Below are positions 1 to 7,747 of a stretch of 64,000 nucleotides of DNA, piece after piece. A model generated the notes under the pieces. It saw only the letters and a program-made list of their open reading frames with translations. It had not been told where the DNA came from and searched no databases. The position numbers were made by a program, and so were the translations under genes. This DNA is from Oligoflexia bacterium (GTDB lineage Bacteria > Bdellovibrionota > Bacteriovoracia > Bacteriovoracales > Bacteriovoracaceae): assembly GCA_015231955.1 (NCBI GenBank), contig JADGAN010000018.1, positions 1 through 64,000 on the forward strand. Reading direction: 5' to 3'. Numbering within the stretch: the first letter of the stretch is position 1; every line of letters begins with the position of its first letter.

Positions 1-190
1 TTGGTTAAAAAAAATCACTATAGTATAAAAATTGTACCAATATAACCCTTCCCGAATGGGTGGCCGCTAACTGGCAACTGTCCCCGCTAGCTTCACACTG
101 GAACTGCTAACAAATACTGCTACCTGCCACCCTGCTACCTGCTTGCTGGATTTGTAAAACTGTTTTACTGGAATCCAGTTTAAACTTACC
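1..190. other. Intergenic edge segment without a gene
   Basis: No reading frame with a plausible start and ribosome site is visible here. The stretch is rich in short imperfect direct repeats built on ctgctacctg-type words (about 115-150) and ends in the 33-nt repeat listed separately. The left window edge may cut a gene or element lying further left, which cannot be judged. Confidence 0.6.
158..190. repeat. 33-nt repeat, copy 1 of 2
   Basis: The 33 bases match 10872-10904 at 32 of 33 positions in the same orientation. Both copies contain the small palindrome ACTGGAaTCCAGT. This copy abuts the stop codon of the protease gene that begins on the other side at 191, so as RNA it would form a hairpin directly after that gene. 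It may be a dispersed intergenic element or a mark of a past insertion boundary. The sequence alone does not decide between these. Confidence 0.8.
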
Positions 191-856
191 TCATCTCTTT
201 TGACAACTTAATCCGTAGGTGGGTGTCTCTTTGCTGTCACTCTTGTTTTCTGGATAGAGATAAATAAGTCCCATCTTATCATCCGCCATTAGACGTAAAT
301 ATTTCCCATTATAAAAATATGACATTAGGGAATTGACGGTGTCTTGTGGATGATCCAGCCCTGTGCAATGACCAATCTCATGAGTTATAACCCCAGTAAA
401 TTCCCACGCAGAATTTTTTAATTTTGCCTCAAGCTCTATACTGCAACCTCGAAATTTATTATCTTTATAATTAAACCTTGCCTGACCGCCATTGGTTCCA
501 TCGGCACCATCAAAACTAATCGTAATAGTACGGAAAAGCGCATTGGTTTCATTATAGTCAGGGTCATCCACTCCCACTAACAATAGATAGGAACCCTGAA
601 CATTATTGTAATCATCAAAAATTGATTGCATCAATTGATTGATTGTTACATTTTGTACTCCATAGAGAGCATCTCCAACGGGAAGGTCATTGTTAGCTAT
701 TACACTATCTCCATCAGCGAAGACCACAAATAATTTTTGCTTATCAATGCTCTCATTGGATGTATCCCATCCGTTTTTTTCTAAATAGGTATTGAATCCC
801 AAAAGACAAAAAAGAGAAATTAGCATGAAAATTAATCGACTTTTCTTCATTTTCAT
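191..856 (-). CDS. Secreted metzincin/matrixin-like zinc metalloprotease
   Basis: A protein of about 221 residues with an N-terminal hydrophobic signal segment (residues about 5-25). Near residue 159 it carries the full metzincin zinc site HExxHxxGxxH, read as HEIGHCTGLDH, followed by a Met-turn in SLMSYF about nine residues later. The three histidines would bind zinc and the glutamate activate water, so peptide hydrolysis outside the cytoplasm is expected; the substrate is unknown. The frame is open to an ATG at 880, overlapping the stop of the upstream gene. I prefer the ATG at 856 because an AAGG lies about nine bases before it. It is translationally linked to the two small exported proteins upstream. 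The size suggests a bare catalytic domain, without propeptide or hemopexin repeats. Confidence 0.82.
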   Translation of the reverse strand: MKMKKSRLIFMLISLFCLLGFNTYLEKNGWDTSNESIDKQKLFVVFADGDSVIANNDLPVGDALYGVQNVTINQLMQSIFDDYNNVQGSYLLLVGVDDPDYNETNALFRTITISFDGADGTNGGQARFNYKDNKFRGCSIELEAKLKNSAWEFTGVITHEIGHCTGLDHPQDTVNSLMSYFYNGKYLRLMADDKMGLIYLYPENKSDSKETPTYGLSCQKR

Positions 857-867
857 TTTTATTGACC

Positions 868-1263
868 TTATAAACTCCATGAGACACCGATGGTTCCTGC
901 GGCCCTTGATTGCCCAGCAGAACTTTGATAAGCAAATACTTCCCCTCTAAATCCTAATCCGACAAACACCCTTCGATGACTAAAACCTATACTTGCGGCC
1001 ATTCCAGGATGTCCTACTGTAAATCCCGCACCGAGAGCAGTATAAAAGATGGGAGTAAAAAAAAATAATTTATTGAGCGCATACACTCCAGGGGCATAAA
1101 TGCCAATTTCATAATTCCCATATCCAAGCCTGGCCGAACCAAGATGGGCAAAGTTAGTTCCGATTGCAAGATAAGAGTGGACTACTTCCGCATAAGATTT
1201 ACCACAAGAAGGGAAAAGCATTAATCCCATAAAGCTATACAAGACTATACGCTTTAACTTCAT
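868..1263 (-). CDS. Small exported protein of unknown family
   Basis: A 131-residue protein with an N-terminal signal segment. A cysteine at about residue 20 (context FPSC) could be a poor lipobox, or cleavage may instead follow SYA. The rest is rich in glycine, alanine and aromatic residues in alternating patterns, ending in VSWSL with an aromatic residue near the C-terminus. This suits a small outer-membrane beta structure. Its start overlaps the stop of the preceding gene by four bases (ATGA), and its end overlaps the protease reading frame, so the three genes form one leftward operon. No known family was recognised. Confidence 0.6.
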   Translation of the reverse strand: MKLKRIVLYSFMGLMLFPSCGKSYAEVVHSYLAIGTNFAHLGSARLGYGNYEIGIYAPGVYALNKLFFFTPIFYTALGAGFTVGHPGMAASIGFSHRRVFVGLGFRGEVFAYQSSAGQSRAAGTIGVSWSL

Positions 1264-1766
1264 ATCTTTATCCCAACTGAAAAAATGACCACATCTTGGA
1301 AATTAAGTGTAAGATGTCGATAAATATTTCTTAGCCCTAAAACAGCATTAATTCCAAAAAATAAAAAATCAAAATAGGTCATTTGCACCTTAAAAGCAGG
1401 GCCTCCCAAATAGTCGTGTTTCGTATCCATATTCTCACTTCCTAAATCCTGAAGCCCCCGCTTAGAATAAAGTCCACCAAATCCAATCCCGGAACTAACC
1501 TTTGCAGCGAAGAGTTCACCTGAACTCCACATTTTAAATACAGCAAGACCATAACTGGATTGATAGTAATATTTATTTTTTACGCCACTGGAAAATCCCA
1601 TCACTGAAAAATTTGGTTTTGAATAACCAAGAACTGCGGCCGGGACTAACCTTCCTGAATAGGGAGAAACCAACCCTGCTGCTATCTCTACCGCTGCCAT
1701 AGCAATTTTCCCGGCAGAAGAGAGTGTAAGAGCAATGAATAGTAATAATAAGGGAACGACTTTCAC
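1260..1766 (-). CDS. Exported, probable outer-membrane protein
   Basis: A 168-residue protein beginning with a clear signal peptide (MKVVPLLLLFIALTLSSAG, cleavage probably near AMA). The mature part alternates polar and hydrophobic/aromatic residues with many glycines and ends in IFSVGIKI, compatible with a small beta-barrel. It is the first gene of the three-gene leftward unit and overlaps the next start by four bases. I do not recognise a family. The operon with a metzincin suggests an envelope role, possibly as substrate, partner or anchor of the protease; that is inference from position only. Confidence 0.6.
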   Translation of the reverse strand: MKVVPLLLLFIALTLSSAGKIAMAAVEIAAGLVSPYSGRLVPAAVLGYSKPNFSVMGFSSGVKNKYYYQSSYGLAVFKMWSSGELFAAKVSSGIGFGGLYSKRGLQDLGSENMDTKHDYLGGPAFKVQMTYFDFLFFGINAVLGLRNIYRHLTLNFQDVVIFSVGIKI

Positions 1767-1963
1767 AGAATCCTACTTGTTGCTTTAAAGCTATGTATGC
1801 TTTTATATGATGTAAAGCTCAATACCATCAATCGTAATGGGTTATGTCAAAGAAAGCAAAAAAAATTCTCAAAGGAAGTGGCCTTTAAAAAAATGGACTA
1901 TTTTCCTCTATATTATTACAAGCAGAAAATCCACTCGTATCAGGAATTGGATTTTATCGGATT

Positions 1964-3220
1964 TTATGCTTTTTCTCCATAGACTGTAATACTAAAAATT
2001 CCCACATCACTATCTCTAAAATCACTAATCTCTTTTTGAGTTAAAAAAGATTTCAGCATTTCATCAGGGATAGTAATTTTTCTCTCTTTTGCTACGTTGA
2101 TATTAACAAACCCTGTATCTTTTATAATCTTCAAGTAGTCTGCTTTTAATAGAGCGCCTGAAATGCAACCTACATATGCCTCTGCTGCTAATTTGATACT
2201 AGCAGGAAGTTCACCACTAGTAACAATATCAGAAATACTAAAATGTCCCTTGTTCTTTATTACGCGATAAATCTCAGCAAATGCCTTCATTTTATTGGGA
2301 ACAAGATTTAATACGCAATTACTAATAACAACATCAGCAACATGATCGCCTACAGGCATCTTTTCTATTTCTCCCTGTAAGAATTCAATATTGGAATAAC
2401 CCATTTTTTTATTATTCTCTCTTGCCTTTTTTACCATCTCCTCAGTAAAATCTATGCCAATCACTTTTCCACTTGCTCCTACCAAGGAACGAGCAACGAA
2501 AGCATCATTGCCTGCACCGGAGCCAAGATCAATGACTGTATTACCTTCTTTGATGTTCGCAATATCAGTAGGAATTCCACATCCTAGACCTAGATCAGCA
2601 TCTGGATTATACCCTGATTTACTAGCGTAATCCTCTCCTACAAACGAATAGTCAGTGGTTTGTCCACAACCACAACCGCTGCTACAACAAGCGGAAGAGG
2701 GGCCTTTAATGCCTTTATTACTAGCGTTTTTTGCAATCTCGCCATATTTTTCTTTCACTATGTTTTTTATTTGTTCCGATGAATCCATGAATTGCTCCCT
2801 TATTTTTAATATAAAATCATTTATCTCGTCTCTTACTTTTCTGTAGGATGAGAGAATTTCTTCTTCATTTGTAAGCCCTTTGGTGAGGGCCGGCGGATCA
2901 TCAATGCTCACATGGAATGTTTTGACTTTTGCTGGAAAGTAAGGGCAGTTTTCTTGCGCATTGGAGCAAACGGTGATCACATAATCAAAGTCTATTGAAG
3001 GTAGTTCTGATATCGTCTTGGAGGTGTGCTGGGAAATGTCTATACCAATTTCCGCCATCACTTTAATAGCTCTTTGGTTCATTCCGTGCTTTGCAATTCC
3101 CGCCGAAAACGCTTGAATAGATTCACCATGAAAATAATTGCATAATCCCTCTGCCATTTGACTTCGACATGAATTCCCAGTACATAAAAATAATACTTTT
3201 ATTTTATTGATTTCATTCAT
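1964..3220 (-). CDS. ArsC-ArsM fusion: arsenate reductase plus arsenite methyltransferase
   Basis: Two complete enzymes lie in one 418-residue chain. Residues about 5-140 are a low-molecular-weight-phosphatase-type arsenate reductase: the CX5R loop reads CTGNSCRS near the N-terminus, and the C-x6-C pair in VITVCSNAQENCPYFP matches the resolving cysteines of thioredoxin-coupled ArsC. After a linker with a CC and a CGCG cluster, residues about 185-415 are an S-adenosylmethionine methyltransferase of the ArsM type, with motif I DLGSGAG and the arsenite-binding cysteines in CGIP, NCVLNLVP and YVGCISG. The product could turn arsenate into arsenite and then methylate it. The ATG at 3220 is preferred because GGAG lies eight bases upstream. 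It is the last gene of the arsR-ACR3 operon, separated from ACR3 by a long hairpin. Confidence 0.88.
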   Translation of the reverse strand: MNEINKIKVLFLCTGNSCRSQMAEGLCNYFHGESIQAFSAGIAKHGMNQRAIKVMAEIGIDISQHTSKTISELPSIDFDYVITVCSNAQENCPYFPAKVKTFHVSIDDPPALTKGLTNEEEILSSYRKVRDEINDFILKIREQFMDSSEQIKNIVKEKYGEIAKNASNKGIKGPSSACCSSGCGCGQTTDYSFVGEDYASKSGYNPDADLGLGCGIPTDIANIKEGNTVIDLGSGAGNDAFVARSLVGASGKVIGIDFTEEMVKKARENNKKMGYSNIEFLQGEIEKMPVGDHVADVVISNCVLNLVPNKMKAFAEIYRVIKNKGHFSISDIVTSGELPASIKLAAEAYVGCISGALLKADYLKIIKDTGFVNINVAKERKITIPDEMLKSFLTQKEISDFRDSDVGIFSITVYGEKA

Positions 3221-3256
3221 AGACAAAACTCCATTTCTTTTAATTTAAATATAAAA

Positions 3257-3362
3257 GTAACTGCTCACACCCTTCAGCCATCTACCCTCTACCGGATGCT
3301 GAAAGTTGCTTAGCTAACAGCATTTGGTTGAGAGGTGAAGGTTGAGGGGTGTGAGCAGTTAC
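3257..3362 (-). repeat. Long intercistronic inverted repeat (about 106 nt)
   Basis: The outer arms are a perfect 16-bp inverted repeat, GTAACTGCTCACACCC at 3257-3272 and its complement at 3347-3362. Imperfect pairing continues inward. A nested ATGCTG/CAGCAT stem (3296-3301 with 3318-3323) closes a small inner hairpin. One arm includes the stop codon of ACR3, and the other ends about 35 bases before the ArsC-ArsM start. As RNA it would be a strong hairpin within the operon. There is no U-run, so it is not a standard terminator. A REP/MITE-like element or a processing/attenuation structure is more likely. Confidence 0.75.
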
Positions 3363-4390
3363 ATATAAAATTTATTTTTAAACCAAAATGCGACATTTAC
3401 TAATCCAATCATGACTGGTACTTCCACTAAAGGCCCAATGACAGCGGCAAAAGCTGCTCCATGATTTATTCCAAAAGTAGCAATTGCAACTGCAATTGCT
3501 AGCTCGAAATTATTTGAAGCCGCTGTGAAAGATAACGTTGTTGCTTCACCATAAGTTGCTTTAAATTTTTTACTCATAAAAAATGAAATTATAAACATAA
3601 CTACAAAATAAATAAGTAGAGGAATGGCAATTCGTACAACATCAAAAGGAAGTTGTACGATAACTTCTCCTTTGAGAGAAAACATAATAACAATTGTAAA
3701 AAGCAGTGCAATTAAAGTTATTGGACTGATTTTAGGGATAAATTTTTCTTGATACCACTCTTTTCCTTTAAGTGCTATCAGAGAGAATCTGCTGATGATT
3801 CCGGCAATAAATGGAATTCCTAGATAGATAAAAACGCTTGTGGCAATTTCTCCAATCGTGATATTGACAGTAACCCCTTTAATTCCAAACCACTCTGGCA
3901 GGATAGTGATAAAGATGTAAGCATAAATTGAAAAAAATAAAACTTGAAAAATAGAATTGAATGCGACAAGACCAGCGCAGTATTCAGTATCGCCATCTGC
4001 AAGGTCATTCCAAACAATCACCATAGCAATACAACGAGCAAGACCAATCAGAATAAGTCCAATCATATATTCTGGTTTATCGTGCAAAAATAAAAGCGCT
4101 AATGCAAACATCAGAATTGGTCCGATTAGCCAATTTTGAATTAACGAAAGGGAGAGGACTTTATAATTTTTAAAAACCCTTCCCATCTCTTCATATTTTA
4201 CTTTTGCAAGTGGAGGATACATCATGAGAATCAAACCAATAGCAATAGGAATAGAAGTGGTTCCCATATTAAATTGGTTAAGGAAAGGAACAACCTCTGG
4301 TATAGCAAATCCCAATAAAATACCAATGGCCATCGCTAGAAATATCCATAGAGTTAAAAATCGATCTAAAAATGCTAAATGTTTCTTCAC
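3359..4390 (-). CDS. acr3: ACR3-family arsenite efflux transporter
   Basis: A 343-residue polytopic membrane protein of the bile/arsenite/riboflavin transporter superfamily, about ten hydrophobic segments long, the usual ACR3 size. The diagnostic segment [19 protein letters not shown] carries the cysteine known to be essential in ACR3 proteins, and the [15 protein letters not shown] segment near the C-terminus is also typical. It exports trivalent arsenite across the inner membrane using the proton gradient. It sits between arsR (upstream) and the ArsC-ArsM fusion (downstream), so the operon can reduce arsenate, export arsenite, and methylate what remains. Confidence 0.93.
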   Translation of the reverse strand: MKKHLAFLDRFLTLWIFLAMAIGILLGFAIPEVVPFLNQFNMGTTSIPIAIGLILMMYPPLAKVKYEEMGRVFKNYKVLSLSLIQNWLIGPILMFALALLFLHDKPEYMIGLILIGLARCIAMVIVWNDLADGDTEYCAGLVAFNSIFQVLFFSIYAYIFITILPEWFGIKGVTVNITIGEIATSVFIYLGIPFIAGIISRFSLIALKGKEWYQEKFIPKISPITLIALLFTIVIMFSLKGEVIVQLPFDVVRIAIPLLIYFVVMFIISFFMSKKFKATYGEATTLSFTAASNNFELAIAVAIATFGINHGAAFAAVIGPLVEVPVMIGLVNVAFWFKNKFYM

Positions 4391-4505
4391 TTGTTATCCC
4401 CTTATCAAAAAATCAAAGCGTTCACGTTAGATTAAGACGCCAATTGAACAGCAAATGGGAAGATTAAAAATTTCAATTTTCATTATCAATCTCCAATTGT
4501 TTAAA

Positions 4506-4835
4506 TTAAATATCTGCAATTAAAACCCTTAGCCTTCTTAGACCACTAGGCTCTATGCAGTAACAGACAGCAGTTCCTTCAATTTCTCCTCTGATCAATC
4601 CAGTATCTTTTAAAATTTTTAAATGTTGTGAAACAGTCGATTGCGCCAGATCTTCAATTTGATCAACAATTTCTCCACAAATACAGCTTTGTTTTCGCAC
4701 CAATAATTTTAGTATTTGCACTCGCGCAGGATGAGCAAGAGCTTTACAGAGTAAGGCAAGTTCTCTGTTTTTCTCCTTGCTCCCTGTAGAAATACTATCG
4801 TATTTTTCAGATGGATCGCAATGGCATTTATCCAT
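4506..4835 (-). CDS. arsR: ArsR/SmtB-family repressor with three CxC pairs
   Basis: A 109-residue winged-helix regulator. The helix-turn-helix segment AQSTVSQHLKILKDTGLI and the preceding LAHPARVQILKLL are typical of ArsR/SmtB. It carries three cysteine pairs: CHC at residues 4-6, CIC in the position of the classical ArsR metal site (before the recognition helix), and CYC in the C-terminal strand. Binding of arsenite to the CIC pair would release DNA. The extra pairs could add a binding ligand or a second site. It begins the leftward ars operon; a palindrome at 4864-4883 just upstream is the likely operator. Confidence 0.9.
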   Translation of the reverse strand: MDKCHCDPSEKYDSISTGSKEKNRELALLCKALAHPARVQILKLLVRKQSCICGEIVDQIEDLAQSTVSQHLKILKDTGLIRGEIEGTAVCYCIEPSGLRRLRVLIADI

Positions 4836-4863
4836 AATCAGCTCCTATGAATATTACTATGTT

Positions 4864-4883
4864 TTATCGTGTTTTAACGATAA
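4864..4883. promoter_or_regulatory. Putative ArsR operator
   Basis: A perfect 7-bp inverted repeat with a 6-base spacer, TTATCGT-gtttta-ACGATAA, lies between the two divergent arsR genes, about 30 bases before the start of the leftward one. Dyads of this size in this position are usual for ArsR/SmtB repressors. Which of the two regulators binds it cannot be read from the sequence. Confidence 0.55.
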
Positions 4884-5010
4884 ATAAAATAATTTTTTTA
4901 GTGTTTTTGCTATATTCCACGTTGGTTGCTCTATTGCTTTGGGTTAAAGCAAAAAAATCTTGTAAAATTTATAAACATGGCTATATTACAAAATATACAT
5001 GGGGTTTTAA

Positions 5011-5298
5011 ATGAACATTTCACTTTACAAAAAACGAGCAGAGATTATCAAAGCCATGGGGCATCCTGCACGCCTTATTATTATCGAAGCACTTGCTAAG
5101 GAAGAACAGTGTGTCTGTGAATTGAATGAATTGTTGGAGATGGATCAATCGACCCTATCTCGACATCTTGCTGTGCTAAAAAATGCCGGCATTATTGAAG
5201 ATGACAAACGTGGTTTAAAAGTTTTTTACAAACTCCGCACACCCTGCATCTTAAAATATATTGATTGTATCGAAGGTGTAATAAAGTCTAAAAAATAG
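5011..5298 (+). CDS. Second ArsR-family repressor
   Basis: A 95-residue winged-helix regulator with KAMGHPARLIIIEAL, the metal-binding segment EQCVCELNELL (the CVC of the classical ELCVCDL motif) and the recognition helix QSTLSRHLAVLKNAGII. It heads the rightward operon of permease, thioredoxin-like protein, ArsF, ArsG and NifX-like protein, ending nine bases before the permease start. It should respond to trivalent arsenicals. Only about a third of its residues match the other ArsR in this window, so it is not a recent duplicate. The two may divide the work between inorganic and organic arsenicals, which is inference. Confidence 0.9.
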   Translation: MNISLYKKRAEIIKAMGHPARLIIIEALAKEEQCVCELNELLEMDQSTLSRHLAVLKNAGIIEDDKRGLKVFYKLRTPCILKYIDCIEGVIKSKK

Positions 5299-5307
5299 GA
5301 GATAAAT

Positions 5308-6609
5308 GTGGATATAAAGAGCGAATGGAAGAAATTGTTATGGATGATTGTTGGATTTTTGGCCCTCTATTTCCTACCAGTAGGCAATCATAAATTTGAT
5401 AATGCTATAATGGAGTCTCTTTATCTTGTAAAATGGTATGCCCAAGAACACGTTTTACTATGCCTTATTCCTGCTTTTTTTATCGCTGGAGCTATTTCCG
5501 TTTTTGTTAGTCAAGCATCAGTTATGAAATATTTGGGAGCTAATGCCAATAAATTTTTAGCTTATACCGTTGCCTCATGTTCCGGAACAATTCTTGCTGT
5601 TTGTTCTTGCACAATACTACCGCTTTTTTCTGGTATCTATAGAATGGGAGCAGGCCTTGGCCCTGCCAGTGCTTTTTTATATTCGGGACCCGCTATAAAC
5701 ATACTGGCAATCGTTTTAACGGCCAAAATATTAGGTGCCCCACTTGGTATTGCTAGAGCAGTTGGTGCAATCGCTTTTAGTGTCATTATTGGCCTTCTAA
5801 TGCATTTTATTTTTAGAAAAGAAGAAGTAGAAAAGGCCACTAAACAAATGATGATGCCAGAACCAGAGGTTTCACGTCCTCTTTATCAAAATGCGCTCTA
5901 TTTTCTATCAATGGTTGGTCTTTTAGTTTTTGCCAATTGGGGGAAACCTCAAGAGACAGAGGGTCTTTGGTATCTTATCTATTCAAGCAAATGGATTACT
6001 ACGACAGTTCTTTATACCGCACTTAATATTATTTTATGGAGATGGTTTGATATAAAAGCATGGAAGCTCCTTTTAGCGATGTTAGCAGTAGGGGGAGCGT
6101 ACCTCGTATCTCCAAGTAATCCACTGGTTCCATTTACAGTTGGGTTCATTACTCTATCGTTTATTACTAATACAGGTAGTGATGAAACAAAAGAGTGGTT
6201 CTCTTCAACATGGACATTTGCCAAACAAATTCTACCACTTCTTCTTTTTGGAGTGCTTATTGCAGGGTTTTTACTTGGGCGCCCAGAAACTGAAGGGATA
6301 ATTCCTAAAGAGTGGATCATTAAGCTTGTTGGGGGAAATTCACTATTTGCTAATTTCTTCGCCTCCTTTGCTGGTGCTTTTATGTATTTTGCAACATTAA
6401 CAGAAGTTCCAATCCTGCAAGGACTTATTGGAAATGGAATGGGACAAGGGCCTGCACTGGCGCTACTCTTAGCAGGACCAGCATTAAGTCTTCCTAATAT
6501 GCTGGTTATAAAATCAGTTATGGGAGCGAAAAAAACAGTAGTTTTTGTTTCACTTGTAATAATCATGGCCACATTTTCAGGTATGATTTATGGACACTTT
6601 TTTCCATAG
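5308..6609 (+). CDS. DUF318/ArsP-type permease
   Basis: A 433-residue polytopic membrane protein. The conserved half-repeats of the YraQ/DUF318 family are visible: CSCTILPLFSGIYRMGAGLG with YSGPAINILAI in the first half, and GPALALLLAGPALSLPNML in the second. ArsP proteins of this family export trivalent organoarsenicals; the longer members near arsR genes are also annotated as metal efflux permeases. The CSC in the first half could touch the substrate. The start is a GTG at 5308 behind AGGAGAT. It follows arsR2 closely and precedes a small thioredoxin-like protein, a very common pairing for this family. Substrate arsenic rather than another metal is inferred from context. Confidence 0.85.
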   Translation: MDIKSEWKKLLWMIVGFLALYFLPVGNHKFDNAIMESLYLVKWYAQEHVLLCLIPAFFIAGAISVFVSQASVMKYLGANANKFLAYTVASCSGTILAVCSCTILPLFSGIYRMGAGLGPASAFLYSGPAINILAIVLTAKILGAPLGIARAVGAIAFSVIIGLLMHFIFRKEEVEKATKQMMMPEPEVSRPLYQNALYFLSMVGLLVFANWGKPQETEGLWYLIYSSKWITTTVLYTALNIILWRWFDIKAWKLLLAMLAVGGAYLVSPSNPLVPFTVGFITLSFITNTGSDETKEWFSSTWTFAKQILPLLLFGVLIAGFLLGRPETEGIIPKEWIIKLVGGNSLFANFFASFAGAFMYFATLTEVPILQGLIGNGMGQGPALALLLAGPALSLPNMLVIKSVMGAKKTVVFVSLVIIMATFSGMIYGHFFP

Positions 6610-6657
6610 CTAAAAATATATTTACGAACTTAACTCACTTATCGATCGGAGGTAAAA

Positions 6658-6894
6658 ATGAAAATTCAAATTTTAGGAACTGGTTGCCCTAAATGCAAAA
6701 AACTCTATGATAATGCATCTGTCGCTATCAAAGAAGCTGGGATTGCCTGCGAGCTTGAAAAAATTGAAGATATCGAAAAAATAACAGAAATGGGCGTAAT
6801 GATGACACCTGCACTAGCTATTGATGGTGAAGTGAAATTTGTTGGGAAAGTTGTGGATGTTGCAGGGATAAAAAAATATTTAACAGGGAGGTGA
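6658..6894 (+). CDS. Small thioredoxin/glutaredoxin-like protein (TM0996 type)
   Basis: A 78-residue thioredoxin-fold protein with the redox motif CPKC at residues 10-13 (GTGCPKCKKLY), a cis-proline in MMTPALAIDG and the C-terminal helix AGIKKYLTGR, the usual size for the TM0996/MTH895 group. It has no signal peptide, so it acts in the cytoplasm. The gene lies directly after the permease. It could supply electrons for arsenical reduction or hand the arsenical thiolate to the permease. It may be the counterpart of ArsE in the arsEFG organoarsenical system, since ArsF- and ArsG-like genes follow, but that equivalence is not proven here. Confidence 0.85.
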   Translation: MKIQILGTGCPKCKKLYDNASVAIKEAGIACELEKIEDIEKITEMGVMMTPALAIDGEVKFVGKVVDVAGIKKYLTGR

Positions 6895-6898
6895 TTTT

Positions 6899-7168
6899 AT
6901 GAAATACTTTATAGTGATTTTTTTACTTACTGTATTTACTGATTCATTTGCTTCAGATTTAAATTTTGATAGATACCTGTCTTAATTTGACTATAAAGAA
7001 TGAGAAGAGATGAGGATATCGGCAAAAGAACTTGTTGAGCTACTAAAAAAGAATGAAGTACAGCAAGGATACAAAAGTAAATATCTTAAAGATGGATTGA
7101 TTCAGCTCATGGAATCAGAAATGAGAGGTAAGGATGCTTTGAAAATTTACAATGAAATAAAAAAATGA
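6899..7168 (+). pseudogene. Broken rhodanese-like gene
   Basis: One reading frame starts at ATG 6899, behind GGAGG, with a signal peptide (MKYFIVIFLLTVFTDSFAS). It meets two in-frame stops, TAA at 6983 and TGA at 7001, then continues from 7010 as MRISAKELVELLKKNEVQ, a typical rhodanese N-terminus. The next residues, QGYKSKYLKDGLIQLME, look like a rhodanese C-terminus. The middle, including the active-site cysteine loop, is missing. So the gene has two nonsense changes and an internal in-frame deletion of perhaps 60 residues. A 52-residue remnant could still be made from 7010 but could not be an active sulfurtransferase. It sits between the thioredoxin-like gene and arsF. Confidence 0.75.
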
Positions 7169-7225
7169 AGCTAGTAGAAGAGCTTCTTGCTTGTAGATAA
7201 AACCAAAATCAAAAGGGGGATGGCC

Positions 7226-7747
7226 ATGATGGCAAAAAAAATAACAAGTATTATACTAGGAGCTTTCGTTCTTTCATCAGTTGTTTTTCTTGTTGTAAGC
7301 GAAGCCAGAAAAAGTGATTCGGCTGATAAAAACACTGAAATAGAAATTAAAAATAATGTGCAAGTAGTAGAAAATAAAACTACCACTCAAGATAACGTCT
7401 CTCCAAAAAAATCCAAATATGTTGATGGACTCTACTTCCATAGTACTAACAGATGTATGACCTGTAACCTCATGGAAGGTTATATTCGCGATGTATTAAA
7501 AGATTCTTTTAATAAAGAAATTGAAGAAGGGTCGTTGACTTTTAAATCTATAAATATAGATGAAGCATCCAGCTCTCATTATATTCAAGATTATCAATTG
7601 CAATCAATATCTTTTTTTCTCTCTCTGAAAAAAGATGGGAAAGAGGTGAAATTTGAAAACGTTGATAAGATTTGGCAATTGGCCAGGAATGAAGACGCAT
7701 TTAAAAAATACATAAAAGCAGAAATTAAAAAATTTGTGGAGATGTAA
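7226..7747 (+). CDS. arsF: ArsF-like thiol-disulfide protein (nitro-organoarsenical reduction)
   Basis: About 173 residues: an N-terminal membrane anchor or signal (KKITSIILGAFVLSSVVFLVV), a charged low-complexity linker, then a thioredoxin-fold domain with STNRCMTCNLMEGY, a CxxC (CMTC) active site, and ISFFLSLKKDGKEVKF. The match in order and context is to the ArsF family, proposed with ArsE to reduce nitroaromatic arsenicals to trivalent amino forms. The frame is open from a TTG at 7187; I choose the ATG at 7226 because AAAAGGGGG lies six bases upstream. Its stop overlaps the arsG start (TAATG), so the two are translationally coupled. Confidence 0.78.
   Translation: MMAKKITSIILGAFVLSSVVFLVVSEARKSDSADKNTEIEIKNNVQVVENKTTTQDNVSPKKSKYVDGLYFHSTNRCMTCNLMEGYIRDVLKDSFNKEIEEGSLTFKSINIDEASSSHYIQDYQLQSISFFLSLKKDGKEVKFENVDKIWQLARNEDAFKKYIKAEIKKFVEM

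Noticed and set aside
1797-1982. 61-residue rightward frame
   Set aside because: No ribosome site, no family resemblance, and its end overlaps the ArsC-ArsM gene; judged chance.
4930-5005. Second operator for arsR2 from TTGTAA/TTACAA words
   Set aside because: The words are far apart and A+T-rich by chance; only the TTATCGT dyad is convincing.
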